Source: Burkholderia sp. PAMC 26561 | GTDB taxonomy: Bacteria; Pseudomonadota; Gammaproteobacteria; Burkholderiales; Burkholderiaceae | Assembly: GCF_001557535.2 (NCBI RefSeq) | Contig: NZ_CP014306.1 | Location: forward strand, 2,542,001 to 2,606,000 | Direction of reading: 5' to 3' | DNA: 64,000 nucleotides | Shown here: piece after piece, positions 16,562-25,623 of the stretch | Layout of the letters: every line of letters starts with the position of its first letter | Numbering within the stretch: the first letter of the stretch is position 1 | The notes under the pieces: generated by a model | What the model saw: only the letters and a program-made list of their open reading frames with translations | What the model was told of the DNA's origin: nothing | Databases searched by the model: none | Position numbers and translations under genes: made by a program

Positions 16562-16918
16562 ATGAACAACAAGTTAAAGACATCGATTCTTGCAGGCGCA
16601 GTCGCCATCGGGGCGTTGGGACTGTCTGGTGCAGCTATGGCACAGGTTCGGTTAGGTGTGAATATCGGCGTTCCCGCGCCGGTGTATGTCGCGCCGCAAC
16701 CGGTTTATGCGCCGCCCCCGCCACCCGTGGTCTATGCACCGCCGCCGCCCCCGCCGCCAGTTGTCTATGCGCCGCCTCCGCCGGTGTATGCGCAACCCGC
16801 GATCGTGATCGGCTGGCATGGCGACCGTTATTACGATGGCCACCGCTACTGGGCACGCGACGACTGGTACCGACATCATGGCGGCGGTCCGCGATACGGC
16901 GATCGTCGCGGATATTGA
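16562..16918 (+). CDS. Exported proline-rich YxxxRYW-type protein
   Basis: 118 aa. A Sec signal (MNNKLKTSILAGAVAIGALG, cleavage after AMA) is followed by VRLGVNIGVPAPVYVAPQPV, a proline/valine/tyrosine repeat region (VYAPPPPP units, about residues 45-78) and the tail motif VIGWHGDRYYDGHRYWARDD with a basic, Gly/His-rich end. Likely periplasmic or surface-exposed; function unknown. It is a paralogue of the next gene (about 260 bases on), sharing signal, Pro-rich and RYWARDDWYRH parts. Ends before a strong hairpin terminator. Confidence 0.8.
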   Translation: MNNKLKTSILAGAVAIGALGLSGAAMAQVRLGVNIGVPAPVYVAPQPVYAPPPPPVVYAPPPPPPPVVYAPPPPVYAQPAIVIGWHGDRYYDGHRYWARDDWYRHHGGGPRYGDRRGY

Positions 16919-16956
16919 GCGAACGCGGTCTGGTTCAAGTCCGAGGCCCCAGCAAC

Positions 16957-16987
16957 AAGGCCATTCGACGAAAGCCGAATGGCCTTT
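16957..16987 (+). terminator. Intrinsic terminator after the first proline-rich gene
   Basis: AAGGCCATTCG (16957-16967) pairs with CGAATGGCCTT (16976-16986) over an eight-base loop, ending in TTT. It follows the stop codon at 16918 and separates the two paralogues into independent units. Confidence 0.8.
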
Positions 16988-17174
16988 CATACAAGTTGCA
17001 CGGCAGCGATCTTCGCCGCTGTCCGCCGTCCTCGTGTACGTAACAAAGAGTAAGCTTTCCACAGACGATATCACTCGTCACCGAACAACTTACAAAGTTG
17101 AAATACTGGATTGGTCTCGATCCGCTATATTCGCTTCCACCTGAACAATGACGGCCCGAGGCGCGCCTTTACAC

Positions 17175-17561
17175 ATGAATACGACCAGAAGCATCCGCAG
17201 TCTTGCAGGCATTGCCGGCATTTGCCTCATCACCTTGTCCGGCGCGGCCCACGCGGGCGGCGTGCACTTGGGTATCAATATCGGCATTCCTGCACCCGTC
17301 TACGTTGCGCCGCAGCCGTATTACGCGCCGCCGCCCCCGCCGGTCGTTTATCAGCCGGCGCCTGTGTACGCACCGCCCCCGGTTGTGATCGGCTGGTACG
17401 GAAACCGGTACTATGATGGACGGCGTTACTGGGCTCGCGACGACTGGTATCGGCATAATGGCGGCGGTCGGGGCTACTACGGTGGTCCGCAGCATGGCCA
17501 TGGCGGCGGGGGCGGTGGAAATGGTCACGGGGGCGGTCACGGAAACGACCACCGCAGATAA
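17175..17561 (+). CDS. Exported proline-rich YxxxRYW-type protein, paralogue
   Basis: About 128 aa from the ATG at 17175, which starts a good Sec signal (MNTTRSIRSLAGIAGICLIT, cleavage after AHA). The mature part repeats the architecture of the preceding gene: VHLGINIGIPAPVYVAPQPY, Pro/Tyr-rich units, VVIGWYGNRYYDGRRYWARD, then a Gly/His-rich C-terminus (GHGGGGGGNGHGGGH) that could bind metal. An upstream ATG at 17148 is possible but would spoil the signal. The pair looks like a recent tandem duplication with divergence of the tail. Function unknown. Confidence 0.78.
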   Translation: MNTTRSIRSLAGIAGICLITLSGAAHAGGVHLGINIGIPAPVYVAPQPYYAPPPPPVVYQPAPVYAPPPVVIGWYGNRYYDGRRYWARDDWYRHNGGGRGYYGGPQHGHGGGGGGNGHGGGHGNDHRR

Positions 17562-17584
17562 CCCCTCGCGCGATCCACAATACA

Positions 17585-17617
17585 AAAGGCCGTCCCGGTA
17601 AAACGGGACGGCCTTTG
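17585..17617. terminator. Bidirectional terminator between the proline-rich gene and fabI
   Basis: GGCCGTCCCG (17588-17597) and CGGGACGGCC (17604-17613) are perfect arms around GTAAAA, with AAA before and TTT after, so it can serve both convergent genes. Confidence 0.85.
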
Positions 17618-17652
17618 CATTTGCTGTAAGACCAAGGCTTCCGATCGACGAC

Positions 17653-18450
17653 TTACTCCGCCGCAGCCAGAGGTGTCATGCCGCCAACCACCGCGTTGAA
17701 GCCGCTGTCGACGTGAATGATCTCCGCGCTTACGCCGCCCGCAAGATCTGACAGCAGGAACGCCGCGACGTTGCCGACCTGATCGATGGTCACATTGCGC
17801 CGTAACGGCGCGTTGTTTTCGACGAATTCCAGGATCTTGCCGAAGCCCTTGATGCCGCTTGCCGCCAGCGTCTTGATCGGGCCGGCCGAGATGCCGTTCA
17901 CACGCACGCCTTTCCCGCCCAGCGATTCCGCCAGATACCGCACGCTCGCTTCCAGCGATGCCTTCGCGAGACCCATGGTGTTGTAGTTCGGGATCGCACG
18001 CTCCGCGCCCAGATAGCTGAGCGTGAGCAAGGAAGCATCGGGGGAAAGCATCGACTGGGCGGCTTTTGCGAGCGCCGGGAAGCTGTACGCCGAAATATCG
18101 TGGGCGATGCGGAAGTTCTCACGCGTCATGCCATCGAGGAAATTGCCTGCAATCGCTTCGCGCGGCGCAAAGCCGATGGAATGCATGAGACCGTCGAGCG
18201 TGTCCCAGCGTCCCTTGAGCGACGTGAAAAGGGCATCGATGTCCTCGTCGCTTGCCACGTCGCAAGGAAATATGAGATCGCTGCCAAATTCCGTCGCGAA
18301 CTCGGTGATGCGATCCTTGAAGCGCTCGCCCACGTACGTGAATGCGAGTTCGGCGCCTTCACGCTTGCATGCCGCCGCAATGCCATAGGCGATCGACCGG
18401 TTCGACAACAAGCCCGTCAGCAAAATCCGTTTTCCAGCGAGAAATCCCAT
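17653..18450 (-). CDS. fabI: Enoyl-[acyl-carrier-protein] reductase (NADH)
   Basis: Last reductive step of each fatty-acid elongation cycle; target of triclosan. 265 aa. Short-chain dehydrogenase fold with the FabI-type N-terminus [20 protein letters not shown] (6-25; the nucleotide site is [11 protein letters not shown] rather than GxxxGxG), [10 protein letters not shown] near 93-102, and the catalytic YNTMGLAK (Tyr-x6-Lys). The C-terminal [20 protein letters not shown] is the tetramer-contact region. AAGGAG lies a few bases before the ATG at 18450. Divergent from yejA and convergent with the proline-rich gene. Confidence 0.96.
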   Translation of the reverse strand: MGFLAGKRILLTGLLSNRSIAYGIAAACKREGAELAFTYVGERFKDRITEFATEFGSDLIFPCDVASDEDIDALFTSLKGRWDTLDGLMHSIGFAPREAIAGNFLDGMTRENFRIAHDISAYSFPALAKAAQSMLSPDASLLTLSYLGAERAIPNYNTMGLAKASLEASVRYLAESLGGKGVRVNGISAGPIKTLAASGIKGFGKILEFVENNAPLRRNVTIDQVGNVAAFLLSDLAGGVSAEIIHVDSGFNAVVGGMTPLAAAE

Positions 18451-18666
18451 GAATGCTCCTTAAGAAGTCAGTATTGCGCCTGCCCCGAATGATGGCGCGA
18501 TTGCGGCGCGAGAAGCCTGTGCGCCTCGTTACAATGCCCGGGACAGTTGTTTTAAGTAGAATTCTCTCACACTGCCGCGGCTCGGCCGCGGGTTGAGCAG
18601 GCATTGCCGGACGATGCTTGCCGGACGTTTTCAATCATCGTTGCAATGGTACGCATAAAGGCACTC

Positions 18667-20529
18667 ATGACGACTGGCTCCCGACGGGTCCTCGGTCCAC
18701 TGTTCGCAGGTTTGGCTGTTGCCTTCGGCGCACTCGCGGTTTCCCATCCGGCATTCGCCGTGTATGCCATCGCGCAGTATGGCGAGCCGAAATACCCGGC
18801 CGGTTTCAAGCACTTCGATTACGTCGATCCTGACGCGCCGCGCGGCGGCACGCTCGTCCTTGCCAATCCGAACCGGCTGACGAGCTTCGACAAGTTCAAC
18901 CCCTTCACGCTGCGCGGCAACTCGGCGCCCGGTCTCGGCTTCATGTTCGAGAGCCTGACGACGGGAAGCCTCGACGAAGTATCGACCGCCTATGGTCTTC
19001 TCGCCGATGACATCAGCGTCGCGTCCGACGGCCTCTCAGCCACGTTCCATATCAATCCGAAAGCGAGGTTTTCGAACGGCGATCCCGTCACCTCCGACGA
19101 CGTCAAGTACTCGTTCGAGACGCTCAAGAGCCCGCAGGCAGCGCCACAGTATTCGGTGTACTTCGGACAGATTTCGCGGGCGGTGATTGTCGATCCGTTG
19201 ACGATTCGCTTCGAGTTCAAGGAGCGCACGCGCGAGATGCCGTTCATCGCGGGCGGGATTCCGGTGTTTTCGCGCAAGTGGGGCATGAAGCCGGACGGAA
19301 GCCACGTACCGTTCGATCAACTCGCGTTTGAGAAGCCCATAGGCAGCGGACCGTATCTCATCGAGCAATATGACAACGGCCGCACGATCACTTACAAGCG
19401 CAATCCGGCGTATTGGGGCAACGCGTTGCCCGTGCGCGTCGGCACGTATAACTTCGAGCGTATCAACTACAAGCTGTATTCGGATGGCGTTGCACGGCTG
19501 GAAGCGTTCAAGGCCGGCGAATACGATGCGCTCGTGGAGTACATCGCGCGCAACTGGGTACGGCGTGACATCGGCAAACGCTTCGATAACGGCGAACTGG
19601 TCAAGCGCGAATTCCGCAATCACAACGGCACGGGCATGCAGGGGTTCTTCATCAACACCCGCCGCCCCTTGTTCAAGGACGTGCGCGTGCGGCAGGCCAT
19701 CGATCTGGCCTTCGACTTCCAGTGGCTGAACCGGCAATTGTTCTTTAACCAATACACGCGCATCGACAGTTTTTTTGCCAACACGGATCTCGCGGCGACC
19801 GGCATGCCGAGCGCGGGTGAACTTGCGATCCTGTCGCCGCTGCGCGCGCAACTCGACCCGGCTGTCTTCGGCCCGATGGTGAAGCAGCCCAGCACCGATT
19901 CCCCCGGCTCCCTGCGCGCAAACCTGATCAAGGCGCGCCAGCTTCTCGCCGATGCCGGCTGGACGTATCGCGACGGCGCGTTGCGCAACGCGAAGGGCGA
20001 TCCGTTCGTGTTCGAGATACTCGACGATTCGGGCGGCGGCGCATCGATGGAACCCGTCGTAGCGACGCTCCAGCGCAACTTGCAGAAGCTCGGGATCGTG
20101 GCGAACTTCCGCACGGTGGATTTCGCGTTGATCCAGAAACGGCTCGACGCGTTCGACTTCGACGTCACGAGCATCCGCATGCCCGACGTGCAGATTCCGG
20201 GCACGGAGCAGGAGACGCGGTTCGGCAGCAAATCGGCGGATCAGCAGGGTTCGGATAATTACATCGGCTTGAAGTCGCCGGCGGTCGATTCGATCGTGCA
20301 TACGCTGATCGGCGCGCAGACACGCGAGCAGCTTCTCGATTCCACCCATGCGCTCGACCGTGTGCTGATGCACGGCTACTATGTGATCCCGCATTGGTAC
20401 ACGGCGTCGCACCGGGTCGCTTATCGCAACACGCTCGCGTATCCAGCGACCTTGCCGCTCTACTACACCGCCGAGGACTGGATCACATCCACGTGGTGGT
20501 TCAAACCCGCGCAGCCGACCGCGCAGTAA
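18667..20529 (+). CDS. yejA: ABC transporter periplasmic peptide-binding protein (YejA type)
   Basis: Family 5 extracellular solute-binding protein of about 620 aa; binds peptides and delivers them to the YejBEF permease. The chosen start at 18667 (MTTGSRRVLGPLFAGLAVAF) follows AAAGG and gives a clean signal peptide ending PAFA; an ATG at 18646 is the alternative. Body motifs: KYPAGFKHFDYVDPDAPRGG (YejA hallmark), DKFNPFTLRG, FHINPKARFSNGDPVTSDDV and KRNPAYWG. In E. coli the Yej system imports microcin C and related peptides; substrate here is inferred only from gene order. First gene of yejABEF; divergent from fabI. Confidence 0.9.
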   Translation: MTTGSRRVLGPLFAGLAVAFGALAVSHPAFAVYAIAQYGEPKYPAGFKHFDYVDPDAPRGGTLVLANPNRLTSFDKFNPFTLRGNSAPGLGFMFESLTTGSLDEVSTAYGLLADDISVASDGLSATFHINPKARFSNGDPVTSDDVKYSFETLKSPQAAPQYSVYFGQISRAVIVDPLTIRFEFKERTREMPFIAGGIPVFSRKWGMKPDGSHVPFDQLAFEKPIGSGPYLIEQYDNGRTITYKRNPAYWGNALPVRVGTYNFERINYKLYSDGVARLEAFKAGEYDALVEYIARNWVRRDIGKRFDNGELVKREFRNHNGTGMQGFFINTRRPLFKDVRVRQAIDLAFDFQWLNRQLFFNQYTRIDSFFANTDLAATGMPSAGELAILSPLRAQLDPAVFGPMVKQPSTDSPGSLRANLIKARQLLADAGWTYRDGALRNAKGDPFVFEILDDSGGGASMEPVVATLQRNLQKLGIVANFRTVDFALIQKRLDAFDFDVTSIRMPDVQIPGTEQETRFGSKSADQQGSDNYIGLKSPAVDSIVHTLIGAQTREQLLDSTHALDRVLMHGYYVIPHWYTASHRVAYRNTLAYPATLPLYYTAEDWITSTWWFKPAQPTAQ

Positions 20530-20557
20530 ATCAAAGCATTCAACCGGAGCGCCGCTT

Positions 20558-21592
20558 ATGTGGAGCTACATCCTCAAACGCATCTTGCTGATGATCCCGA
20601 CCTTGCTCGGTGTCCTCACGCTCACATTTGCCGTGATCCAGTTCGTGCCGGGCGGACCGGTCGAGCAGGCCGTGCACGAATTGCGGCGCGGCGAGCAGGG
20701 CACGAGTTTCGGCATGCGCCAGCATACCGGCGTGGACGCGCAACAAGTCGCGCAACTCCGTGCGCTATACGGCTTCGATAAACCCCCGCTCCAACGCTAC
20801 TTCCTGATGCTCGGCCGTTTCGCGCGCTTCGACCTTGGCGATAGTTATTTCCGGCATCAAAGCGTGTGGTCGCTGATCGTATCGAAACTGCCGGTGTCGA
20901 TCAGCATCGGCTTGTGGACGTTTTTTATTACCTATCTGATATCGGTGCCGCTCGGCATTGCAAAGGCGGTGCGCAATGGCTCCACATTCGATGTGACCAC
21001 CAGCTTGCTCGTACTGATCGGCTTCGCGATTCCGGGTTTCGTGCTCGGCGTGTTGCTGCTCGTGCTCTTCGGTGGCGGCTCGTTCTGGCAACTGTTTCCG
21101 CTGCGCAATCTCACCTCGGACAACTGGGCGACCCTTAGCCTTGGCGGGAAAATCGCGGACTACCTATGGCATATCACGTTGCCGATCATTGCATCGGTAG
21201 TCGGCAGTTTCGCCGTGATCACCATGCTGACAAAGAATGCTTTCCTCGATGAAATCCGCAAGCAATACGTTCTGACTGCGCGGGCAAAGGGTTTGTCCGA
21301 GCGCACGGTGCTGTGGAAGCACGTCTTTCGCAACGCATTGCTGCCGTTGATCGTAGGATTTCCCGGCGCGTTCATCGGTGCGTTTTTCACGGGCAGCTTG
21401 CTGATCGAAACGCTTTTTTCACTCGATGGACTCGGCCTGCTTTCATACGAATCCGTCGTGCGGCGTGATTACCCGGTCGTGCTCGGCACGTTGTACTTGT
21501 TCACGCTGATCGGACTTGCCACCAAGCTCATCTCCGACCTCTGTTATGTGTGGGTCGACCCGCGCATTCAATTCGAACAACTGGAGCGTTGA
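20558..21592 (+). CDS. yejB: ABC transporter permease (YejB type)
   Basis: 344 aa inner-membrane permease. N-terminal MWSYILKRILLMIPTLLGVL is the typical first membrane helix of the DppB/OppB branch; a periplasmic loop to about residue 120 precedes the core. The cytoplasmic EAA loop is visible at YVLTARAKGLSERTVLWKHV (about 236-255). Lies 28 bases after yejA and its TGA overlaps the ribosome-site region of yejE. Forms the channel with YejE. Confidence 0.93.
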   Translation: MWSYILKRILLMIPTLLGVLTLTFAVIQFVPGGPVEQAVHELRRGEQGTSFGMRQHTGVDAQQVAQLRALYGFDKPPLQRYFLMLGRFARFDLGDSYFRHQSVWSLIVSKLPVSISIGLWTFFITYLISVPLGIAKAVRNGSTFDVTTSLLVLIGFAIPGFVLGVLLLVLFGGGSFWQLFPLRNLTSDNWATLSLGGKIADYLWHITLPIIASVVGSFAVITMLTKNAFLDEIRKQYVLTARAKGLSERTVLWKHVFRNALLPLIVGFPGAFIGAFFTGSLLIETLFSLDGLGLLSYESVVRRDYPVVLGTLYLFTLIGLATKLISDLCYVWVDPRIQFEQLER

Positions 21593-21593
21593 G

Positions 21594-22700
21594 TTGAACC
21601 AGTCCATGCTCCGCACGCCCCGCGACAGCGACGCAAAACCATTGAGTGCGCCTGTCTCGACCACGCCCGGACGACGCGTCTGGCAGCGCTTCAAACGCAA
21701 CCGGCTCGGTTACTGGAGTTTCGTGATCTTCGTGATCGCGTTTGCAATCAGCCTGGCCGGACCGTTATGGTCCAACGACAAACCCCTGGTCGTTCGCTAT
21801 CAGGGGCAGCTCTATTTTCCGCTGGTGAGGACGTATTCGGAAACCACCTTCGGCGGTGACTTCCCGACACCCGCCGATTACCTCGACCCGTACATTCGCG
21901 ACCGTTTCAGCGAGGGCAGCAACTTCGCCGTCTATCCGCCGAATCACTACTACTACGACACGCTGAACTACTTTTCGAAGGGCTCGAACCCGGCGCCGCC
22001 ATCGCGCGAAAACTGGCTCGGGACCGATGACCGCGGCCGCGATGTATTCGCGCGGCTTCTGTACGGATTCCGCGTCTCGGTGATCTTCGCGCTGGTGCTG
22101 ACCGCAATCGGCACTGTGCTCGGCATGCTGGCCGGCGCGGTACAGGGTTACTTCGGTGGACGCACCGACCTGACCGGACAGCGCCTGATCGAAATCTGGA
22201 GCGCGCTGCCCGAGCTTTATTTGCTGATCATCTTTGCGTCCATCTTCGAGCCGAGTTTGCTGCTGCTCGTCGTGCTGCTTTCGCTTTTCGGATGGATAGG
22301 CTTGTCCGATTACGTGCGCGCCGAGTTCCTGCGCAACCGCACGCAAGACTATGTTCGCGCGGCGCGGGCGATGGGGTTGTCGAATGCGCAGATCATCTGG
22401 CGGCATATCCTGCCCAACAGCCTCACACCCGTCATCACGTTCCTGCCGTTTCGCATGAGCGGCGCCATCCTCGCGCTCACGAGCCTCGACTTTCTCGGCC
22501 TCGGCGTGCCTTCGCCGACGCCGTCGCTTGGCGAACTGCTCGCGCAAGGCAAGGCGAATCTCGACGCGTGGTGGATTTCGTTATCGACTTTTGGCGTGCT
22601 GGTCGCGACCCTGTTGCTGCTCACGTTCATGGGCGACGCGCTGCGTAATGCTCTCGACACCCGCATCTCGGATGCCATCAAGGCCGGAGGCGGGAAATGA
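21594..22700 (+). CDS. yejE: ABC transporter permease (YejE type)
   Basis: About 368 aa. After a short polar N-terminus the segment RRVWQRFKRNRLGYWSFVIF starts the membrane part. Typical OppC/DppC-branch features: RENWLGTDDRGRDVFARLLY and the EAA loop YVRAARAMGLSNAQIIWRHI. A TTG at 21594, spaced 7 bases from GGAG within the end of yejB, is my preferred start; an ATG at 21606 (MLRTPRDSDAKPL) is the alternative and changes only four residues. A longer upstream frame overlapping yejB is not plausible. ATGA overlap with yejF shows translational coupling. Confidence 0.9.
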   Translation: MNQSMLRTPRDSDAKPLSAPVSTTPGRRVWQRFKRNRLGYWSFVIFVIAFAISLAGPLWSNDKPLVVRYQGQLYFPLVRTYSETTFGGDFPTPADYLDPYIRDRFSEGSNFAVYPPNHYYYDTLNYFSKGSNPAPPSRENWLGTDDRGRDVFARLLYGFRVSVIFALVLTAIGTVLGMLAGAVQGYFGGRTDLTGQRLIEIWSALPELYLLIIFASIFEPSLLLLVVLLSLFGWIGLSDYVRAEFLRNRTQDYVRAARAMGLSNAQIIWRHILPNSLTPVITFLPFRMSGAILALTSLDFLGLGVPSPTPSLGELLAQGKANLDAWWISLSTFGVLVATLLLLTFMGDALRNALDTRISDAIKAGGGK

Positions 22701-24295
22701 GCGCGCCGTTGCTGGACATCGCGGATTTGCGGGTGCGCTTTGGCGACACCATGGCGGTCGATGGCGTCAGCCTCAGGATCGCAGCCGGTGAGCGCGTTGC
22801 GCTGGTGGGCGAGTCGGGGTCGGGCAAAAGCGTGACGGCGTTATCGATCCTCCGTCTTTTACGCGATGCCGACCTGACCGGGTCGATCCGGTTCGACGGC
22901 CAGGAGTTGCTCTCGAAGAGCGAGCCGGAGATGCGCAAGCTGCGCGGCTCCGACATCGCGATGATCTTCCAGGAGCCAATGACGGCGCTCAACCCGCTGT
23001 ACACAATCGGCGACCAGATCATCGAGACCATCGTGCTGCACGATGGTGTATCGGCACGCGATGCCCGTCGCCGCGCGATCGACCTGCTGGCGCGCACGGG
23101 CATTACCGAGCCGGAAAAACGCATCGACCGGTATGCGCATCAGCTTTCCGGCGGACAACGGCAGCGCGCGATGATCGCGATGGCGCTTGCGTGCCGCCCG
23201 CGCCTGCTTCTCGCCGACGAACCGACGACGGCGCTCGACGTCACGATCCGTGCGCAGATCGTGGAATTGCTCCTCGAACTTCAACGCGATGAAGCCGCGT
23301 CGCGCGGCATGGCCGTGTTGCTGATCACGCACGATCTCAACCTGGTGCGCAAGTTCGCGCAGCGCGTGGCTGTGATGGAGCAGGGTGTGCTGGTGGAAAG
23401 CGGGACGGTGGAATCGATTTTCGCGTCGCCGCAGCATCCGTACACGATCCGCCTGCTCCAGAGCAAACCGGAGCGGACAGTGTTGCCGGTGTTGCCGTTG
23501 TCGCCAGTTCTGCTCGACGCGAAGGATGTATCGGTGGAATTCGCCACGAAGATCGCGGGCGTGGGCGGCTGGTTCCGGCGCGGCGCGTTCAAGGCGGTCG
23601 ACGGCGTTTCCGTAAGCGTGCGGCAGGGCGAGACGCTCGGCATTGTCGGCGAGTCGGGCTCAGGCAAATCCACGTTGGCCATGGCGTTGCTCGGTTTGCA
23701 GCGGACCTCGCACGGACAGGTCGAGTTCCAGGGGCGTTTGCTCGCCGATTACCGTGGCCGTGAGCAGACGGTGCTGCGATCGAACATGCAGGTCGTGTTT
23801 CAGGACCCGTACAGCTCGCTCTCGCCCCGCCAGACCATTGAGCGGATCGTGGGGGAGGGGCTGGCGCTGCATCGTCCCGGGCTCGACGCTGCCGCCCGTC
23901 ACGCAAAGGTCGTTGCGGTCCTGCGCGAGGTCGGCATGGATCGGACTTGCCTGAATCGTTATCCGCACGAGTTTTCCGGCGGCCAGCGTCAGAGAATCGC
24001 CATTGCCCGCGCATTGGTGCTCGAACCGCGCATCCTGATCCTCGATGAGCCCACCAGCGCACTCGATGTTTCAATTCAACATCAAGTTTTACGTCTGCTA
24101 GCCGACATACAACAGAAGTACAACCTGGGCTATGTCTTTATCAGCCATGACCTGGAGGTCATCGGCGCAATGGCACACCGGGTGGTGGTCATGCAGAACG
24201 GAACTGTCGTGGAAACCGGTGATGTAGAGAATATTTTTGCCACGCCGTCCCACGAATACACAAGAAAGTTACTGAAAGCCGCGATCGCGGCCTAA
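22697..24295 (+). CDS. yejF: ABC transporter ATP-binding protein, double domain (YejF type)
   Basis: 532 aa with two complete nucleotide-binding domains in one chain, as in YejF/GsiA. Domain 1: Walker [10 protein letters not shown] (about 38-46), signature [15 protein letters not shown], Walker [14 protein letters not shown]. Domain 2: Walker [11 protein letters not shown], signature [15 protein letters not shown], Walker [13 protein letters not shown]. Each has an oligopeptide-type C-terminal tail (e.g. [12 protein letters not shown] and HEYTRKLL). Powers the YejBE channel in the cytoplasm. Start ATG overlaps the yejE stop. Confidence 0.95.
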   Translation: MSAPLLDIADLRVRFGDTMAVDGVSLRIAAGERVALVGESGSGKSVTALSILRLLRDADLTGSIRFDGQELLSKSEPEMRKLRGSDIAMIFQEPMTALNPLYTIGDQIIETIVLHDGVSARDARRRAIDLLARTGITEPEKRIDRYAHQLSGGQRQRAMIAMALACRPRLLLADEPTTALDVTIRAQIVELLLELQRDEAASRGMAVLLITHDLNLVRKFAQRVAVMEQGVLVESGTVESIFASPQHPYTIRLLQSKPERTVLPVLPLSPVLLDAKDVSVEFATKIAGVGGWFRRGAFKAVDGVSVSVRQGETLGIVGESGSGKSTLAMALLGLQRTSHGQVEFQGRLLADYRGREQTVLRSNMQVVFQDPYSSLSPRQTIERIVGEGLALHRPGLDAAARHAKVVAVLREVGMDRTCLNRYPHEFSGGQRQRIAIARALVLEPRILILDEPTSALDVSIQHQVLRLLADIQQKYNLGYVFISHDLEVIGAMAHRVVVMQNGTVVETGDVENIFATPSHEYTRKLLKAAIAA

Positions 24296-24341
24296 TTTTC
24301 ACCAATTAGGTGCGCATCTTAATTGTATTTTTCTATGCCTT

Positions 24342-24370
24342 TTGACATGTAAATAATATCTGGCTAGTAT
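24342..24370 (+). promoter_or_regulatory. Sigma-70 promoter of the NlpC/P60 gene
   Basis: TTGACA (24342-24347), 17-base spacer, TAGTAT (24365-24370), 63 bases before the ATG at 24433. The local AT richness and perfect -35 suggest strong constitutive expression. Confidence 0.7.
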
Positions 24371-24432
24371 CGAGCAAACTTTTTCCGCATCGCCCTGATT
24401 TTTCAGACTTTTCACCCCAAACTTACCGACCG

Positions 24433-25143
24433 ATGCAGCCATTGACCTTGACTCAGACATGCGCGCGTGCAGCAGCCAGCATGTTGATCGGCCTGATGAT
24501 GACAGCAGCTAGCGGTGCGTTCGCCGACGAAGTCAACATTTCGAGCCAAAATGCCAGCAACGGCATTTTTTCGTCGCCGAAAGCAGCGAATGACATCTAT
24601 CCCGTTGCAGGATCCAGCAACGTGACAAGCACCTCATCTTCTCCGGCACCCGCTTCTACAACTGGCGGTACGCGTTCTTTTCTTTCCGGCATGGCGAGCA
24701 AGGCAGGCGACGTGGTCGTCGGCGCGCTCAACATGATCGGCGTGCGTTACCGCTGGGGCGGCAACACGCCGGACTCCGGCCTGGATTGCAGCGGCTTTGT
24801 GCGCTACGTGTTTCAGGACACGCTCGGCATGACGCTGCCGCGCCGCGCGGAAGAGATGAGCCGGGTTGGTGAAAAGGTTCGCGTGAGCGAGCTGAAACCC
24901 GGCGATCTGGTGTTCTTCAACACAATGCGCCGTTCGTTCTCGCATGTCGGCATCTATATTGGCGACAACAAGTTTGTGCATTCGCCGTCCACGGGCAGCA
25001 CGATCCGTGTCGACGACATGGACAACAGCTATTGGGAAAAGCGTTATACCGGCGCTCGTCGAATCGAAGCGACGTTCCCCATCGACGGCGTGGATCTGCG
25101 CCAGCGAGTTAGCGCCACGATTGGTGGCAACGGCGACAATTAA
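24433..25143 (+). CDS. NlpC/P60 family cell-wall hydrolase (C40 peptidase)
   Basis: 236 aa. A signal peptide (to about residue 32, GAFADE) and a Ser/Thr-rich linker precede the NlpC/P60 domain (about residues 85-220). The catalytic triad is visible: Cys in GLDCSGFVRYVF, His in RSFSHVGIYIGDNKFVHSPS, and a third polar residue downstream. The motif VRYRWGGNTPDSGLDCSG is a family signature. It should cut gamma-D-glutamyl-DAP (or related) bonds in peptidoglycan peptides in the periplasm. Own promoter and terminator, so monocistronic, though it follows the peptide importer. Confidence 0.92.
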   Translation: MQPLTLTQTCARAAASMLIGLMMTAASGAFADEVNISSQNASNGIFSSPKAANDIYPVAGSSNVTSTSSSPAPASTTGGTRSFLSGMASKAGDVVVGALNMIGVRYRWGGNTPDSGLDCSGFVRYVFQDTLGMTLPRRAEEMSRVGEKVRVSELKPGDLVFFNTMRRSFSHVGIYIGDNKFVHSPSTGSTIRVDDMDNSYWEKRYTGARRIEATFPIDGVDLRQRVSATIGGNGDN

Positions 25144-25202
25144 ATTATTCGAAATGAGCTGATGCCGGCTGATAGGTAAATACGCGCCAGCCAGCAACAC
25201 AT

Positions 25203-25231
25203 GCCTGCCTTTCGAAAGAAGGCGGGCTTTT
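25203..25231 (+). terminator. Intrinsic terminator after the NlpC/P60 gene
   Basis: GCCTGCCTT (25203-25211) pairs with 25219-25227 (one G-T pair) over a short loop and runs into TTTT. Confidence 0.75.
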
Positions 25232-25544
25232 GTCGTTGATCGAAACAACTCAGGCACGCTGACGCGCTCAAGACAAAACTTGACACCCTGATCGCTGCCT
25301 GCAGGCAACCTTGCCACGTACAATCGCCAGCTTTTCACGCTGACTGCGGCTCCCTGCCGCAGCCAATCACGCAAATGCCGTCAAAGCGTTTCGAAGTGAA
25401 TAAAAGCGCATGTTGAAATTCGAAACAGGCTGCTGCAAATCCTTGCACCCTGACGAACCGAAGTGCGTTTAGGATCGGAAGCGCTTTTTAACCCCGTCAT
25501 TCTTCCTTTGCAACGAATAAACGGCTGGTTCTAAAAGTTAATAG

Positions 25545-25571
25545 TTTCGGAATCCGAAATAAGTTCCGGAA
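25545..25571. promoter_or_regulatory. Two adjacent palindromes upstream of the molybdenum hydroxylase operon
   Basis: TTTCGGA-A-TCCGAAA (25545-25559, perfect 7-base arms) is followed five bases later by TTCCGGAA (25564-25571). They sit 53-79 bases before the start codon, a place for an operator. No regulator gene is adjacent. Confidence 0.45.
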
Positions 25572-25623
25572 TTTGATTGAATGTGACCTAAGGGCGTTGA
25601 GTCGCTTGGGTGAGGAGAGTGAT

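Larger units (their letters stand above)
25144..25623. other. Intergenic region before the molybdenum hydroxylase operon
   Basis: 480 bases without a supportable gene. Contains a terminator (25203-25231) for the preceding gene and two adjacent palindromes (25545-25571) close to the start of the next operon. Nothing else recognised. Confidence 0.55.

Noticed and set aside
19036..20412. Minus-strand frame of 458 codons
   Set aside because: Antisense to yejA with codon-position bias belonging to the plus-strand gene.
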